From: Pocillopora verrucosa
Lineage: Eukaryota; Cnidaria; Anthozoa; Scleractinia; Pocilloporidae
Reading direction: 5' to 3'
Length of the DNA stretch: 64,000 nt
Assembly: GCF_036669915.1 (NCBI RefSeq)
Contig: NC_089315.1
Location: 18,892,510-18,956,509, forward strand
This document shows, one piece after another, positions 34,301-48,700 of this stretch. The notes beneath the pieces were generated by a model. The model was not told the DNA's origin, did not search any database, and saw only the letters and a list, made by a program, of their open reading frames with translations. Numbering within the stretch: position 1 is the stretch's first letter; each line of letters opens with the position of its first letter. Both the position numbers and the translations under genes were made by a program.

Positions 34301-37300
34301 ATTTTTGATTGTTATTATTTTCAGAAAATTCTCTGGAGTCCGCTGGAATTTTGAGGGAGGTGTGGTTTAAAGGTATTAATTCACAAGATGATCCTATTCT
34401 GAAGTACCATCCAGTTTTCAAGGAAACTGCTGACACGTTGTCAGTGCTAAAAACTTTTCATGTTGTTACCAACTTTTCTACCACATATGGGCAGCGGTTG
34501 TCTACATTTATTCAGGTATAGTATACTTGTATAAATCCTTCGAAAGTACCTCTATCTGCGCCCAAAAGCAATATCATATTAACGCATATGACGTTTACTT
34601 TATTATCAGCCTAAAGACTCAGTCGCTTGAGTTGGGCGCATGGCATTCATTTCATTTCTGACATGAGCCAGTATTTTATTTTGCTGCCTTTTTTTTACTG
34701 GTCTTTTTTTTTCGCCGGCAAAAGTCTTATTTTTTTGCCTAGTTGGCTATGAGGAGATCTCTTCCTCGTTTCTACTGAAGTATTAAAGCTTCGCTTTCAC
34801 CAAAGTACGAGCAACATCCGCGCCATATACTCTCTATAATTTCATATTCTAGCCAGAAGCGAGTGGGTGGTACACTTTTTACATAACATGTGAAGATGAA
34901 TGCGAACTGTGGCTCACAAAAACAGATGAACCAACCCTGCGAGATGAGCATGACAGAGACAATGGTGGGGAACTCCTTGCAAAGTTAACAACAAGAACAG
35001 GAAATCTGATATGGGATGGGTAAGAGGAAAGGTTGCCGTATCATTCATACTCGTAACCGAAGGGTCCACTCGTTCAACTGAGTCTTGTAGAAACTAAATG
35101 CCTATATTAAATAGAACTTCTCTTCTAGCTGGCCTCAATACATGACGAGAACTTTGTATCATTATATATTTTTCTTTGTGTAAACAATTTTCTAGTTCAA
35201 CATCCCATATGTCTTCCTTTTCTTTTTTCTAATCAATCGAATTTTATCAAATTTCTTGAGTCATTTCTCGATGGCCATTGCCAGTAATGACGACAAACAC
35301 TTCAGAATTTATGAAGTATATTTTAATACTTATTCTAGGACTTCAAGGCAAAAATCAAATCAGATTTACCTCAGTTGCAGCATGTTTTATCTCCTGGAGG
35401 GTTTCTCAAAAGAGTCGTACAGACGAGGGCATCTTTCCGTGGGTTGGAGTCTTCACAATAACACAAGCCTTTTTGAAAGGCCTCTTGTTGGAAACCGCAC
35501 GACATGGATCCTGCCAGGTTGTTTAAAATTCCCTCTAATTAAAACATAAGGTACACAGTGGTGTCTACTTGAATCTATAATCAGCCAGAATTGGGGAAAC
35601 CCAGGTAGTGATATTACGCCCCCTCTCCCTCCGAAAAAGAACAAATCCAGGTTTAAATAAAAAATTATTATTATTATGGTTATGATTTAATACATCGTGT
35701 TTATACCTATCCAAGAACGGTGTATTACTTTTTCTATTATTAAGAGTCGATTAATTGTTGCTCTCGACACTTTCGCAGCTATATTGCCAATTACTCATTA
35801 GTAAATGGGATCGAATATTGACGCTTCACCATCTGTGACTCGTTATTTGCTTTTGTTAATGTGTTTTGGCGTACTTTTACGAATGTTACTACGGCATCAA
35901 CATTATAGGACAGCAATCTAGCAAGTCATGGCATCCTTCAAAATGTAGCACAACGGCTACTGATTATGATTTGTTATCTAGTTATCCTATCATTTCTTTT
36001 CTTCATGTTAAAGGTAAAAGAGAGTTAATGTTTAGAGTCAAACAGAACATTAAAGACATCACAATGACTTTTGGATCGACTTTACAGATTTCAGGTTGGT
36101 AAATCAGTTAACTTGCAGTGTGTTCTGAGCCTATTACTAGGGCCATATCATCAGTAATCAATTATTAACTTCGTTTTATTGAGTGAGCTGCTAACACAGG
36201 TGGCTTGTTTTCACTAACGTTTTCTCAATTGTTATTGTTTCTTTATCAAAGCATTCTACAGACTTTGCTGTCTTGGTATATGGTGTCCAAATAGTACAAT
36301 AACACTAGGAATTAACGTATTTGGACAGAATCACACTGTGGACAACTCGCTAACGATGACATGTGAGGAAAAACACTTCGACTTCGATGTAATTGCTTCA
36401 GTACAACCTGGCCGATATGGGGCGAAGGTAAGTTTCACAAAGCTTTATTACATTTTCTCCCATCTATACTAACCAATACTAACCAATACTAACAAATAAT
36501 AGCCAATACTAAATACTGACCAATATTGACCAATACGAACCAATACGTTATTAAGATTAATCTCTGAATAAACAAATAGATTCCACGCGGCCGTGCGTCT
36601 GTGCAGTTGTAGAAGACAGATGACGTCAAAATGTGGTAAGAACTAAAACTTGGCACACGAGGCGCACATAAAGGTGTCACTGATGTTCTTACCCTAATTT
36701 GAAGTCTTTTGTGGTCTACGCGGCAATAACATATAACAAAGAAGCAAACAATTTTTAATGGTGTCGTCATCTCTGCGTCTCTCCTCCAATAATCCAAAAG
36801 TAAGAACTACAAGGCGTGCGTAATTTAGCTTCTTAAATTAATTTCTGCATTTTCGCAAGGTCCATTACTCTTTCATAAATGAATCGCCTGTCAGAAGACG
36901 CCACTTGGGATACATAATTGTTAACGGTAAGGACAAAATAATTATCCTAACACAGTAATGATGGATAAAATATCGAAGATCAACACAATACTCAAGGAAA
37001 CTGAACAATCGCTAACCAAGTAAAGGACAACTTCTACTTAGTTTATATAGCCTCCGTATTATTACAATAACAAAAGTGTTTCATACTTACAACACTCAAA
37101 CATTTATCTTATCATGAACTTGTTCCTTGAACTGCTCTGATATGAAATTTCTTTATTAAGTAATAAACCATTCACCTTTTAATTAAAGGAGTGGATTAGA
37201 AAATTCAGTTTTCTCGCTCGATTTTTTTCAGAATCTGTTATTGAGGAGTGCACTTTTGATAGCCCATTAGGACTCTGCCCGAACTGGAAAAATGGCGATG

Positions 37301-39731
37301 GAAAAACTGGCGAGAAGTGGAGGTTTTCAAGCCAAACAAACAGAACCGGTGAAAGAGGTATAAATTTCATATTTGTAGTTTACACCGTTGAAATGGTCAG
37401 TGCTTTAAATCTAGAGACATTAGAAGTCTACTGTGTCTCAGTGTCAATATTTTTTTGGTCTCGACGATTAAACTTGCTTATAGTCTTTAAAATGAAAAGA
37501 TAATTATATGATGCTTCAGGCCGGAAACAATCTGCATCCCAATTGGAACACATGATGCAAGGCCGAGCTAAAATTTAAAAAGATGTGACGACTCATAGTA
37601 CTCCGCAAAGTTTTATAACCCTTTGAATAGGTCAGAAAGTTCATCCAAATGGTTAATATTTATGTACTTTCTCGTCCAAAAAGGATTAGAGAAATGACTA
37701 ATAACTCGAAATCTCTTGACTTGTTTTCTGTCATAGGCGCACTAGTTTCCCTTTTGATAACATTACCAAAACACTCCGAAGCGTCTTTAAATTCATATTA
37801 CCAACCTTTGTAATCATTTTTTCGCACCATTCAAACTACACCTTCTACCGAATTTAATGAATAGCGTTTTTTTTGTCAACCCTGTTCCAGTTGACTTTTT
37901 CTTTCAGGTAACTTTGCGTATACCGGTGGCACTCATAACTACGTCATACTAGAAACACCCCCGATTTCGGCTGGAGAGTCTGTCCCTTTATGTTTGACAT
38001 TTAGCTTCTTGATGCAGAGTAAATCTGCTTCAAATTTCAACGTGAGTTTAAAGTCGGTTCACGACGAAAGCGAAGTGCTTCTGTACAGTCTCGTTGGGTA
38101 TCATGGGAACCAATGGTCAAGAGGTCAAGTGCCTTGGAAGGAAAGACAGACTTCCAAGGTAACAAAATGATAATCTGGAAGCTTTTTATAAAGAATTGTT
38201 GTGAACAATGATGAAGTAACCATATATTTCATAACGTCCTTTAGCTGATCTTCAGAGGCTTCTCTAACGGTGTTGAAGAAATTGCTATCGCCATCGGCAA
38301 AATTAAAATATCGACCAATGACTGTGAGGTATACCCAGTCTTCTCTTCTCCAGGTGAGAAAAACAAAAGCATGCGGTATAACTCAGACAAAAGTAATAAA
38401 AACAAGAACATTATGCTATTTATGGACAATGTACCAAATGAGAACATCACACCTTTCCGCTGGCTCTTGCAGCAATACACATTTTTATGTAAGTGAAAGC
38501 AACATCCTAGGTGGCAAGCCAAGAAGTAATTTGTAACTAAACGTCAGATGTTCAGTAAAATTGAGTGTCAGTCGATGAAAAATTACGTCGGGAAAAGTTA
38601 TATGAGACTTTTATGCATCAGCAGGTAAACTTCAACGTTAAACCATTTAAAGTCGTTAAAACAAAATTGCATCACGAGAAACATAAAAACCATCGTGATG
38701 TTAATGGTTGCTTTCAAATTTTTTGAAGTGGCAGTGTCACAAATACAGACGGAAGAATTTTTTTTTTAACGATTTAGGCTTCAGTTGTAACGGCGACGAA
38801 TTTGAATGCGATAATGGACAGTGTGTTGCATCATCTCTACGATGTGATGGAGACTTGGCGTGCACCGACAACTCAGATGAACGAGATTGTGCGTGCCTTT
38901 CCAGCGAACTCAAGTGTGGCAACGGCAATTGTGTTCGTGTTAACAACTTATGTGACGGGGTTCAACATTGCCCTGACGGTTCCGACGAGGCAAACTGCGG
39001 TAGGGAACATCAAATTTATGTAATGAACAGCAAAAGGGAGCAGGAAAGAAAGACAACCTCTTCCTCTTTATCCTCAAATAGTCTTAGTTTTCTTTTCGAA
39101 AATGGTATGTCATTGCTCGTGTTTATTGCAAATTGTTTCATTGCACTTCGTGATTTAAAAACTTAACAATTCTTATTGGTTTAGAGAAGAGGATGATCAA
39201 CCCCTAGGCCCAAGGATTTCGATGGTGGTGCATGTAACAAACATCCTGAATACTGTAATGAAGAAAGTGTTATGTGTCATGTGTATAAATATAGTACTTT
39301 GAATATCAAAGATGGTAAATTTTGAGCTCGTTCATCAAACAAAAGAAGAAGTATTTCATTTTGTTACGAGTTCAGTTAGTCACGAGCGTAAGATAAATCA
39401 AAATACAAAGGTTCAAGTCAGGGTTGAGGACTCATTTTTTCTATCAGTGTTCCACCACGCGATACAACGATTAACAGCGTTTTCAATTGATTTTCAAGTT
39501 CGAGACTCTCTATTAAACAGGTTATCTTACGAGGAACTTACAATTATAATAATAAATTATTCCAGAGAAGACATGTCCTGAGTTTCAGTGTGTTGCTGGA
39601 AACTGCATCCCATGGTACGCCACTTGTAAAACGGATGACAACTCGTGCGCCGACAACTCGCATCTTTCTGCAGTGTGTGGTAAGCATAGCGTCTTTCTTA
39701 TTTTGCTTTTTATGACGGTTAAGCTGAATTG

Positions 39732-39766
<35 letters not shown>

Positions 39767-42700
39767 GTATATATATATATATGTGTATATATGTATATAT
39801 GCATATTTTGATTGCTATTATCGACTGGAGGACAGACGCGTCGATGACGTCACCATTAACAACATTCTGCTCTTTCATCCTATAAAACAAATGGGTTTCA
39901 TGTCTCCGTGTGTCTGTCCGTGTGACACACTCGGCTGTGTACCACGTTTTTTTTCTTATCACAATTTGACGCCATCTGCGAGCTAATATATTCTGAACCA
40001 CAGCAACCTGTAATATACATTTTAATGTACTACTACAACTATGGTGTGTTCACTGTAAAAATTACCTTTGAAAGAATTACAATCCATGGTCTTCGTCTCA
40101 GAAAAATAGTAAGACCCACTGGAAATAAATAATCTCATTGTCATTAAAGTTCAAACAAAGTATCTATGCCCCTTATGTTACAGGCTCATCTAGCTGTCCC
40201 TTGAACAACCTAAATTGCGTGGTACATGAAGGAAAAACAAAGCGGCAGTGTTCTTCATTTAGAGGTATTGTTTGTACTTGTTTATCTCAGCAAAAACCTT
40301 GTTTTTCTTGGCGAGTTAGAAATAATCCTCTCTTCCTTGAGACCAACGAGTTAAATCGGATGAGCAGACCGACCGCTAAAACTGGGGAGTGAAGTCTATC
40401 TTGGTTTTACAGAAATCTCGAAAAAGAAAAGGAAACATTAGCCTCATCGCACGAAGATGCCAAAAATACTTAGTTCTGGGCTACTTTTTTGTGTCAGTGA
40501 ACAAAATTTCAAAGAAAGGAGGATTAAAAAATAGTCTTATTAAAAAATATTTGTTTTCAGGCTACTGTGGCTTTGAAAATGGTTTATGTGGGTTATCTAG
40601 TGATATCAGCATGGAGTTCCAATGGAGTTATGGCTCAGGAAAAACCCCATCACTCAACACTGGTCCCAGTAGTGATCACACCACATTCTCAAAAAAAGGT
40701 AAACTATCTATTAGAAGGAAATTTATCAACGTTACATAAAATTGATGCAAACTTTTATTTTATTTCTCTTCATTTCAAGTAGCCAGTTATTCCCTGCCTG
40801 CCTATCCTAGTAGGTTGAGGTTCCCCTTGAAGGGGGATATGACCCGTTTTAACATCTAGTTCAACACTTTAAAAAAAATGCCTGTTGTGAAATATAGTAT
40901 ACGAAACACACTATAAACATCTCAAAAATACAAAATATTGACTTTCAGAATAGGTCAGAGTCAGTTTCTTGTGACGTTCGCTTTTAGTACTACAGACTTC
41001 ATCCTTGCGATACAAAGCATTGTCAACTTAAGCGAGTTGTCATGAAGTTGTGAAAATTAGAGTTGGCGGGTAGAAAAGGTTCCATTGTATTTCAAACCGA
41101 ATACTCCATTAACCAGCACTTTTTGCAACTCGGAAACAGCAAAATAGTATAATTTCGTGAGGGATTTCATTAGGGTTTCATTAGGGATCCGTCGGTACCA
41201 TAGATTCCTTCCCTGGGCGCAAGTCTACAAACCCTATTTGCCCTGTTCCTGCTACTTTAACAGCTGATTTTGTTTTATTGTGTAAATCACGTTAGTTTCC
41301 TTTATTACCTAGTATTTTTGTGAGAAATTTAGCATTTCTTTAGCATTGATTATCTATAATGGAAAATAATTTTACCTTCAACTTGCGTTAGTCTCAAGTT
41401 TTTGAACTGACACAAGTGTCGATGTCTTGTAATGGAGTATCTAGTTACGGGAAATAAACAATCTGATAAAAGGCAGAGTATAGAAAATATAGAGAAGAAT
41501 CTTGGAGACGAATCGGTCACTCTGTAACTTGAAGAATGGAATCACCCGGACTTAAAAGCTGACACTTGAATGCTACAAAGTAACGAGTTATCCTCCTTTT
41601 GCATGGTTGTATCCTCGTCGGATGCCATATCAACAATTTTGCAATATTTCAGGTGTATACATTTTTATTGAGGCTTCACAGCAGTCCCCGGGGGACCGAG
41701 CTCGACTCATCAGCGACTGGTTGATACCAAAAGAGCCTGCATGTGTGCAGTTCTGGTATCACATGCACGGAAGACACATTGGAACCTTAAACATCCTCCT
41801 TAAGACAAAGCGGTCGGAGATGACGGTTTGGCAGCAGGGATCGAGGGATCATGGAGATAGATGGATCTTTGCACAGACTACTATTCAGAATGACAGTCCA
41901 TACAAGGTATAGGTATTGGAAATGAGGTGGTGCGTGACTTGGCAATCCACATACATAGTAATGATTAATTAAGGAAGTTGGGGCAAATGACGAAGAGATT
42001 AACTATGTTAGACGTATCAGATTTTGGGCGTTAACGGCAAGAGAGATGCGGAAACTTAATGGTTAGTACACTGGACTCAGGGTCTAGTGTTCTGGGTTCA
42101 ATACCTGCCCGGGTCAAAGTGTTTTGATCTTTGTTCTTTGTTAGTCGTAAAACGGCAAAAAAAAACCGTTAGTCGTTAAAAAATTTAAACGTATGAATCC
42201 TTTTCGAGTCACAAAAGAAGGAAGTTAACCGGTTAGCAGTAAAATGGCCAAAATTTTAACCGTTAGCCGTAAAAGCCATCACCTCATTGAGACCCTCCTT
42301 CGAAAAAAAAACGTGATGTAGGGATTGTTTTCACTTTTTTCTGAATGTTTCGCAGACCATCGTCTTATCCTAGTTAGAGTAGAAATAAACTGAAACTTTC
42401 ATGCCCGAAACTCCACTAGAGTTTGAATTTTGTCGAGAGCACCAATTCAACTGAAAAATTCACTCCCTTTTTGTACGATTGTTTTTGGACAGTTCGTGAT
42501 CGAGGCCCAAGTTGGTAATGGCCTTGAGGGGGACATTGCATTGGACGACCTAAGTGTAATAGACGGCTCCTGCACCCATATATCAAACCAAGGTAAGATG
42601 AACAAGTAATTTATTCTGTACTGACTTCCATTTCCGTGATTGTAAGCTAACTAAAGACAGTATGGTGTGTTCACTGTAAAACATTACCTTTGAAAAGAAA

Positions 42701-45700
42701 CGAAAATTTATCAACTCAACGACTGATAACCGTACTAGAACTCCCCAGAAAAGAGTCAAATTCTGTTTCTTGCTTCTTTCCTAGTTAGTCCTGATTGTGA
42801 TTTTAGTGAAGATATGTGTGGCTGGACTGGAGATCCCGAATGGAAGATTCACAGTGCAGGTTAGTTGTGGATCCTTAACCTAAACGCTGTCCACAGATCT
42901 GAGTAGATCATAACAAGGTACAGCATAAAGTTAACAGAACATTAAGAATATTTTCAGCAGGGCTTTCTTTTTCCATAAGCGGTTGGCGATGGTGCAATAG
43001 ACAGCTAGGCCCAGAAATGGGGCTGTGAGGCTCCTTTCTCCAAGGAGGGTCTAGAGGCATGCTACCCAAGGAAAAATTGAAATCTTGAGACTCGCAAACG
43101 TAAATTCTGGAATTCTAGAATTAAATAGAGGGCTGTTCAATTTTTATTCACACCTCTGTGATTTTACAGTCATTCCTGACCAGCCAGAATACTACGTTTA
43201 TGAATATACGTAGGAAATACAAAAATCAATGGCTTGCGGGGAGGCTGCCATTTCAAGACCCCTTACTGGCTCTAACTCACTTGTGTGAAAGCGCATGTAG
43301 AAAAGTAGACTCAAACACGAGAGCCTGCTCGCCGGCTAAACAGACAGCGATAATAGAGGCGGTGGCAGACCACCGGTAACTTGCTTTCATTGAAACTTGT
43401 TATTCTCACCCTTATTTTTGATATCTTCTTTTAACTGCGTCTTCTTCCTTTGCTTTGTACTTTACAGAGAAATACTTGTTTCTTCAGAGTAGCAAAGAGT
43501 TATACAGAAAGCTGATGAGTCCATTCATTGATTCTATTCAAGTCAGATGCATTCGATTCTGGTTTAAAAGTGAAGGAGAATATTTCAGGAGATCCTTAAA
43601 GCTGCTGGTAAACGGTTCTGATTCAAATTCTTCGTCAACGCTTTGGTCTGTCGACGAAGAAACTCCAACTTGGACGTTTATTCAACTTCCGTTACAAAGA
43701 GCAGGTAGTAAATTCCAGGTAACGAACAGAGGTCAATCCTAGTTATTACGATCAAGATATTCAGCTAAATCTAACAATATTTTAACTTTGCCTCTCAGCA
43801 TTATTAAGGTCTGCATTAATTTGAGATGTAAGAATTTAAGCAATAAACATTTAATTTCCCTGCGATGCACCTTAATTTTTGAAGACCAGCCGCTTCTCAA
43901 TGCCCAACTCTCTGCATCAGACATCATATACCAAATTACTCGCGGAGAACTATACTTCACTTGCTTGAAGTAATATACAGTGTTAACTCAATAGAAGCCT
44001 TCCTCGCCGTTATCTAAATTTAGATGAAATACCTTCCTTCTCTTTTTGTCTTATTTGAGGTCGTTTTTCTGGGGTCAAAACAGCAAAATCAGGCGACTAT
44101 AAAGATCGATGACATCTCGTTTTCTAACGAGATTTGTAATGAAACTGCAAGTAAGTAACCACAATGAACTAAACACGCAAAAAAAAAATTGTATCACATT
44201 ATAGTCAAAGTCAAACCAAAATAATTAATTGCTAGGCCACTATTTCTGAGAAGTTAGGATGCTCTCTTTTTATCTGCATACATAATTACTGAAGTTGAAA
44301 ATGAAGATCGAGATCATGTGCAAGGACAGTTTGTTAACTTTGTTGGAAAAAAAGATAATGTATTCTCCTCGAGGCTTGCTGTAATTTCGTAGTATTCGAT
44401 ATTTCCGTTGTTTGGCGATTTGGATTTTCTCTAGGTAATTGATGCTCAAAACTTCAAGGATGATTATATACGTAACCCCATTCATATGTTCTCGGTTAAA
44501 ATTTTATTTACTAGCTATCATAGGAAATTATGATAGCGAAACTCAACTCTCGCTTTTTTTTTGCCTTTACAGCTTCTGTTAAATGTTCTAATTATTTAAC
44601 CCTCAACACTGCCGATAGACTGGTGAACTACTCGGCAACAGCGGACAAATGTGATGATACTCTAGACTTCAACCGCTGGTACAGAATTACTGGCGCAGCA
44701 GGAACTCAGCTCCCCGAGAAGCAGGTTCCTTTTCGACGTTGTGGAGCCAGATATCCTGGATGGATGGAAGGAGTTCACCCAACCGTTGAAGACGGCGTGG
44801 TATCACGAAATGTCTGTTTTGTCCTGGGTAGTACAAAGTGTCGATGGCGGCTAAAAATAAAAGTAAAAAACTGTGGCGAGTTTTTCGTTTACAAACTGGC
44901 TGCTCCTGTGTATTGTGATCAACGATATTGTGGATATGATGGAAAAGGTTTCCGTTATATACATCTTTTCTGGGTTTCATTCTTTTTAATGTCATTTTTG
45001 TTGGTTTTTTTGTTTTCAAGTTATAAGCAAATAAGAGTTTACGATGTGTTTTGGTTTTTGTCCAAGGAGGAAAAGAGCATCACCAACACGATGAATGGTG
45101 GAGCTGGAAAAATGAAATGCTGCATTCCACTTGGGACCTCTTTACTGCTGATAAGATGAAACGCCTTGACGACGATTTCAACCACGATAGGAACAATTCA
45201 GCCAAGAAAGCGATAGGTTAGGGAATTGGAAAGACCACAAAGTACTATAGAAAAGAAAAGAAATGCAACCAATCGCCTATATGACGGCAAAAATCATAGA
45301 CTAAAAACGTTAGTTCTGACGGATCTCAGGGAAATTGTTTATAATTTCAAAAGACCTGTTCTCTCGATTAGAGGTAGTTTTTTTCAAAGTATAATACTTT
45401 TGGAAACATCTAATCGAGCTGCAACTACTTACCTGCAACAAACTAGTCGATCATGTCAAACTTTTTCGTACTTGTCTTTGTTATTTCAGCCGTCTTTTAC
45501 ACGACTTCGAATGTTCAAGTTAGTGCATAAATCATAGAGTTCAGATTTTTCGGACATATTTTATCTTCATTCATCGGTATAAAATGAGTCACGTGAATGT
45601 ACTAAAGCAAGTAAATACTTCTTCTCTTTAAAGAAAAACAAGAAAGCATCGTCATCAGCTTGCGAGTTGGAGACGAGAGTCACATAGATATTAAGAACGA

Positions 45701-48700
45701 CGCACCCTTGACTGCGATGACATTATGCTTATGGTTAGCTACCAAGTCCAGTCTGCAGTTAGAATATCGTGTTACCTCAGATGATGAGAAGGTTTTTGGA
45801 TTAAGTTTGACGAGCAAGAATACCTTGGAGATTACCTTTATAAAAAATACCACAATGTAAGCAAAATGAAATTTCAATTAGTATTTGAAAAATCTAGAAG
45901 GGGGAGGGGGGGGTGGGAGGGGTACTTCCTAGTTATTATATAAAGGAAATGTGCTGCTTGGATGGATGGGGTGGTACTATTTGATTGGCTATAATTGGGT
46001 TGCATTTTCTTTATAGAGTAACGTGTTTTACATTCCGTTTAAAAAATGTGTCAGTTAAATGTGTCACTTAAAGTATCCCCTCCCTCCCTCCCACGATTAA
46101 CTTTCATTAAATGCAATTCAATATTTGATTGTCAGCAAAATATATTCAATTCCTACGGAGCAAAGTTTTTCTGCACAGGCGATTTGTGATTTGATACAAG
46201 TATTTCCTCGATATTTTTCCTATAAATATGCGATTCGCTGTTCTTATCATATCTCATTCATGCACGAAATCTAAGAATTAAAACTTTTTCTTTCCATGAC
46301 AGAAGAAGTAATTTGCCAATTAATTATGGTCAGTGGTACCACTTGTGCGTCACGTGGACATCAAGTTTACGGCAATGGCATGTATACAAGGATGGAAAAG
46401 CAGCAGGAGTTACGATAAAAGCTGAACCTGTTACAACTATGAGAGCAATACCGGGTGATTAGGAAATGATACGCTAAGATATTTATGTAGAAAGTATATC
46501 TTTTGCACTTCAAATGCATATTTCTTTGTTCCATTATAATAACATGGACGAAATTCTTACGACTACAAATGAACGCAAGTGTTTCGTTAGCACTCAGCCC
46601 AAATTCTGTTGAATCTATTCTCAAGGGTGTTGAATCAATCCGTGTCTTGTTTTAATGATTTTTAAATGGATCTGATTAAATGTGAGATTCGTTCACAATT
46701 ATTGGCAACAGCAAGAAAGAGGCTTATGAAATTAATGAAATTAAATTGAAATTATTAAGACATTAAAAATCAAATCAAGTTCAAATTTGATTCCCTTTTA
46801 ATTACTGAAAGTTTCGTTTTTGACAGGCACTGGAAGAATCTCAATCAGCTTGATGGAAACAAGTCACAACCCTGAAATATTTGCCAAGATTAGCAACTTC
46901 AATCTTTGGAGTTATTCTATGACGAAAGATGAAATAATTCATATGTCATATGGGTGTAGTAAAGACGAGGGTGATATTTTATCTTGGATGGCTGTAAGAA
47001 AGAAGATGAAGGAAAAATTTCAGGAGGAGAAGTCCTCCATATGCAATGAACATAGCGGTGAGCTAGGATCTAACTTTCAGTTCGGGGTACACTTAACTGT
47101 ATGTCGCACAAAATAAGTATACATATACTATTAATTGCGATCCGTTTAATATAAACCAGAAAAAATGTATCCCACCTTCCAATGGTAGCTTCCTAGCTTT
47201 AATAGTAATATAATTGATTTGAGTTACTTTTTCTCAATAACAGAGTATCGAATTGTCAAAAATGAAGGAAAATTGTTATTTGAGTTCCTGAAATGCAGAT
47301 CAATACAGGCTACTATGCACTTGTACAGTCGTCATTTTTGTGTATTTTCTTCTGTATTTTTTATACATCATGAAATATATTATTTTAATCATACAATAGC
47401 GTATGAAGGTATGTTAAGCCTGTATAGATCAGAACACTACAAAAGTTTAAAATTACTCTAAACATGAAGTTTCGAACTGGGGTTTATATGCCGCTATATG
47501 AAAGTGTAACGACTATTAATTCATATTTCATTGGTTTTGAAGGACCAACCCTTGTTATGAGAGGCAATCCTGTCGTCACTGGCGAGAAGACTGCAACATT
47601 TGTAAGTCCATGGCTGCCCAAGTCTGAAAAAGCGTTCGGCAAATGTTTGAGATTTAAGTACAAAATGGTAGGTCGTGGGGTGAAGTCGCTTAAGATTTAT
47701 CAAGAGACGCAATATGGATTTGAAAGGCAGCCAATCTGGGTCGACGGCAAAGGAGCTGGATTTTCAAGCAGCCTTTGGCATTACGGGCAAACATCAATTA
47801 GTACAACTTCCATTTTTCGGGTGAGCATGACATTTTGAACTAATCATGAACAGCAAAGAAGTAAATTATACTGTTGTGACGTAGGTGTTGCATACAAAGC
47901 TGCATATAGTTTTTAAAGGGTATGTTGAAATAAGAACGAAAAATATTCGATATTTTTTTTCCGCAACCTCTCTTAGTATCAGATCACTTCCGGCTTGCAA
48001 TTTAGTTCCTCTAAGAGGTCCTTTAATTTCGTTTCTACAGACAACTTTAAAACTACAATGATTCTAAACGAAAACCAATTTTTTCACCTCAATTTCTACT
48101 CTTCGTGGTATAGTTTTTGTTACCTTTCATTTCGGACTAATATCGCTTTTAACGAGCTTTTTAAGATGACAAAAATTCTTATATGAAAGGAACTTTTCTG
48201 CCCAGTTGTTACCTATTACATGTGTAGACCTATTCGCCGCTTTTTTACTACTGGAACCTACCAGCTCAACCAAAATTATCCGAAACTTAATTAAAAATTT
48301 CTTCAATTACTTAAGGTTCTTCATTTGAACTGGCAATTTTAATCGTCACTATACCTCTACACTGATGGCTAGAGCCTGCGAATCGAATGATAACAAAACG
48401 AAAGGTTTTTTTTTTTTTTTCCTGTCGTGTACTTGCAGTTGAGTATTGTCGGCGAGCTGGATGGAAAGCCAGGTTACCTTGCCTTTGGAGGTATTGTGAT
48501 GTCACATGAGACGTACTGCTCGCCTCAACCGTCAACAGCTCAGAAAGGTATAAGATTGACCATTAATTAAGAATACGAATCAAAAGGGAACCACGAAATT
48601 TCTCTTTGAAAGGTTCCATCGACTGGCGCCACTTTCCTTTTTCTCTATACTGCCAGCTTGAAAAAAAAATGCAAACCAAGAGGGAGGAAACCTCTGACTA

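Noticed and set aside
39585-40001. Frames rich in Tyr and Ile on both strands
   Set aside because: They translate a TA microsatellite and a dispersed repeat.
42055-42125. Functional tRNA gene
   Set aside because: The internal boxes are present but no pairing acceptor stem or clean anticodon arm could be drawn.
44687-45019. 110-codon minus-strand frame
   Set aside because: It is the shadow of the D8C exon on the opposite strand.
46367-46624. 85-codon minus-strand frame
   Set aside because: Antisense shadow of the second pentraxin exon running into an intron; no motif.
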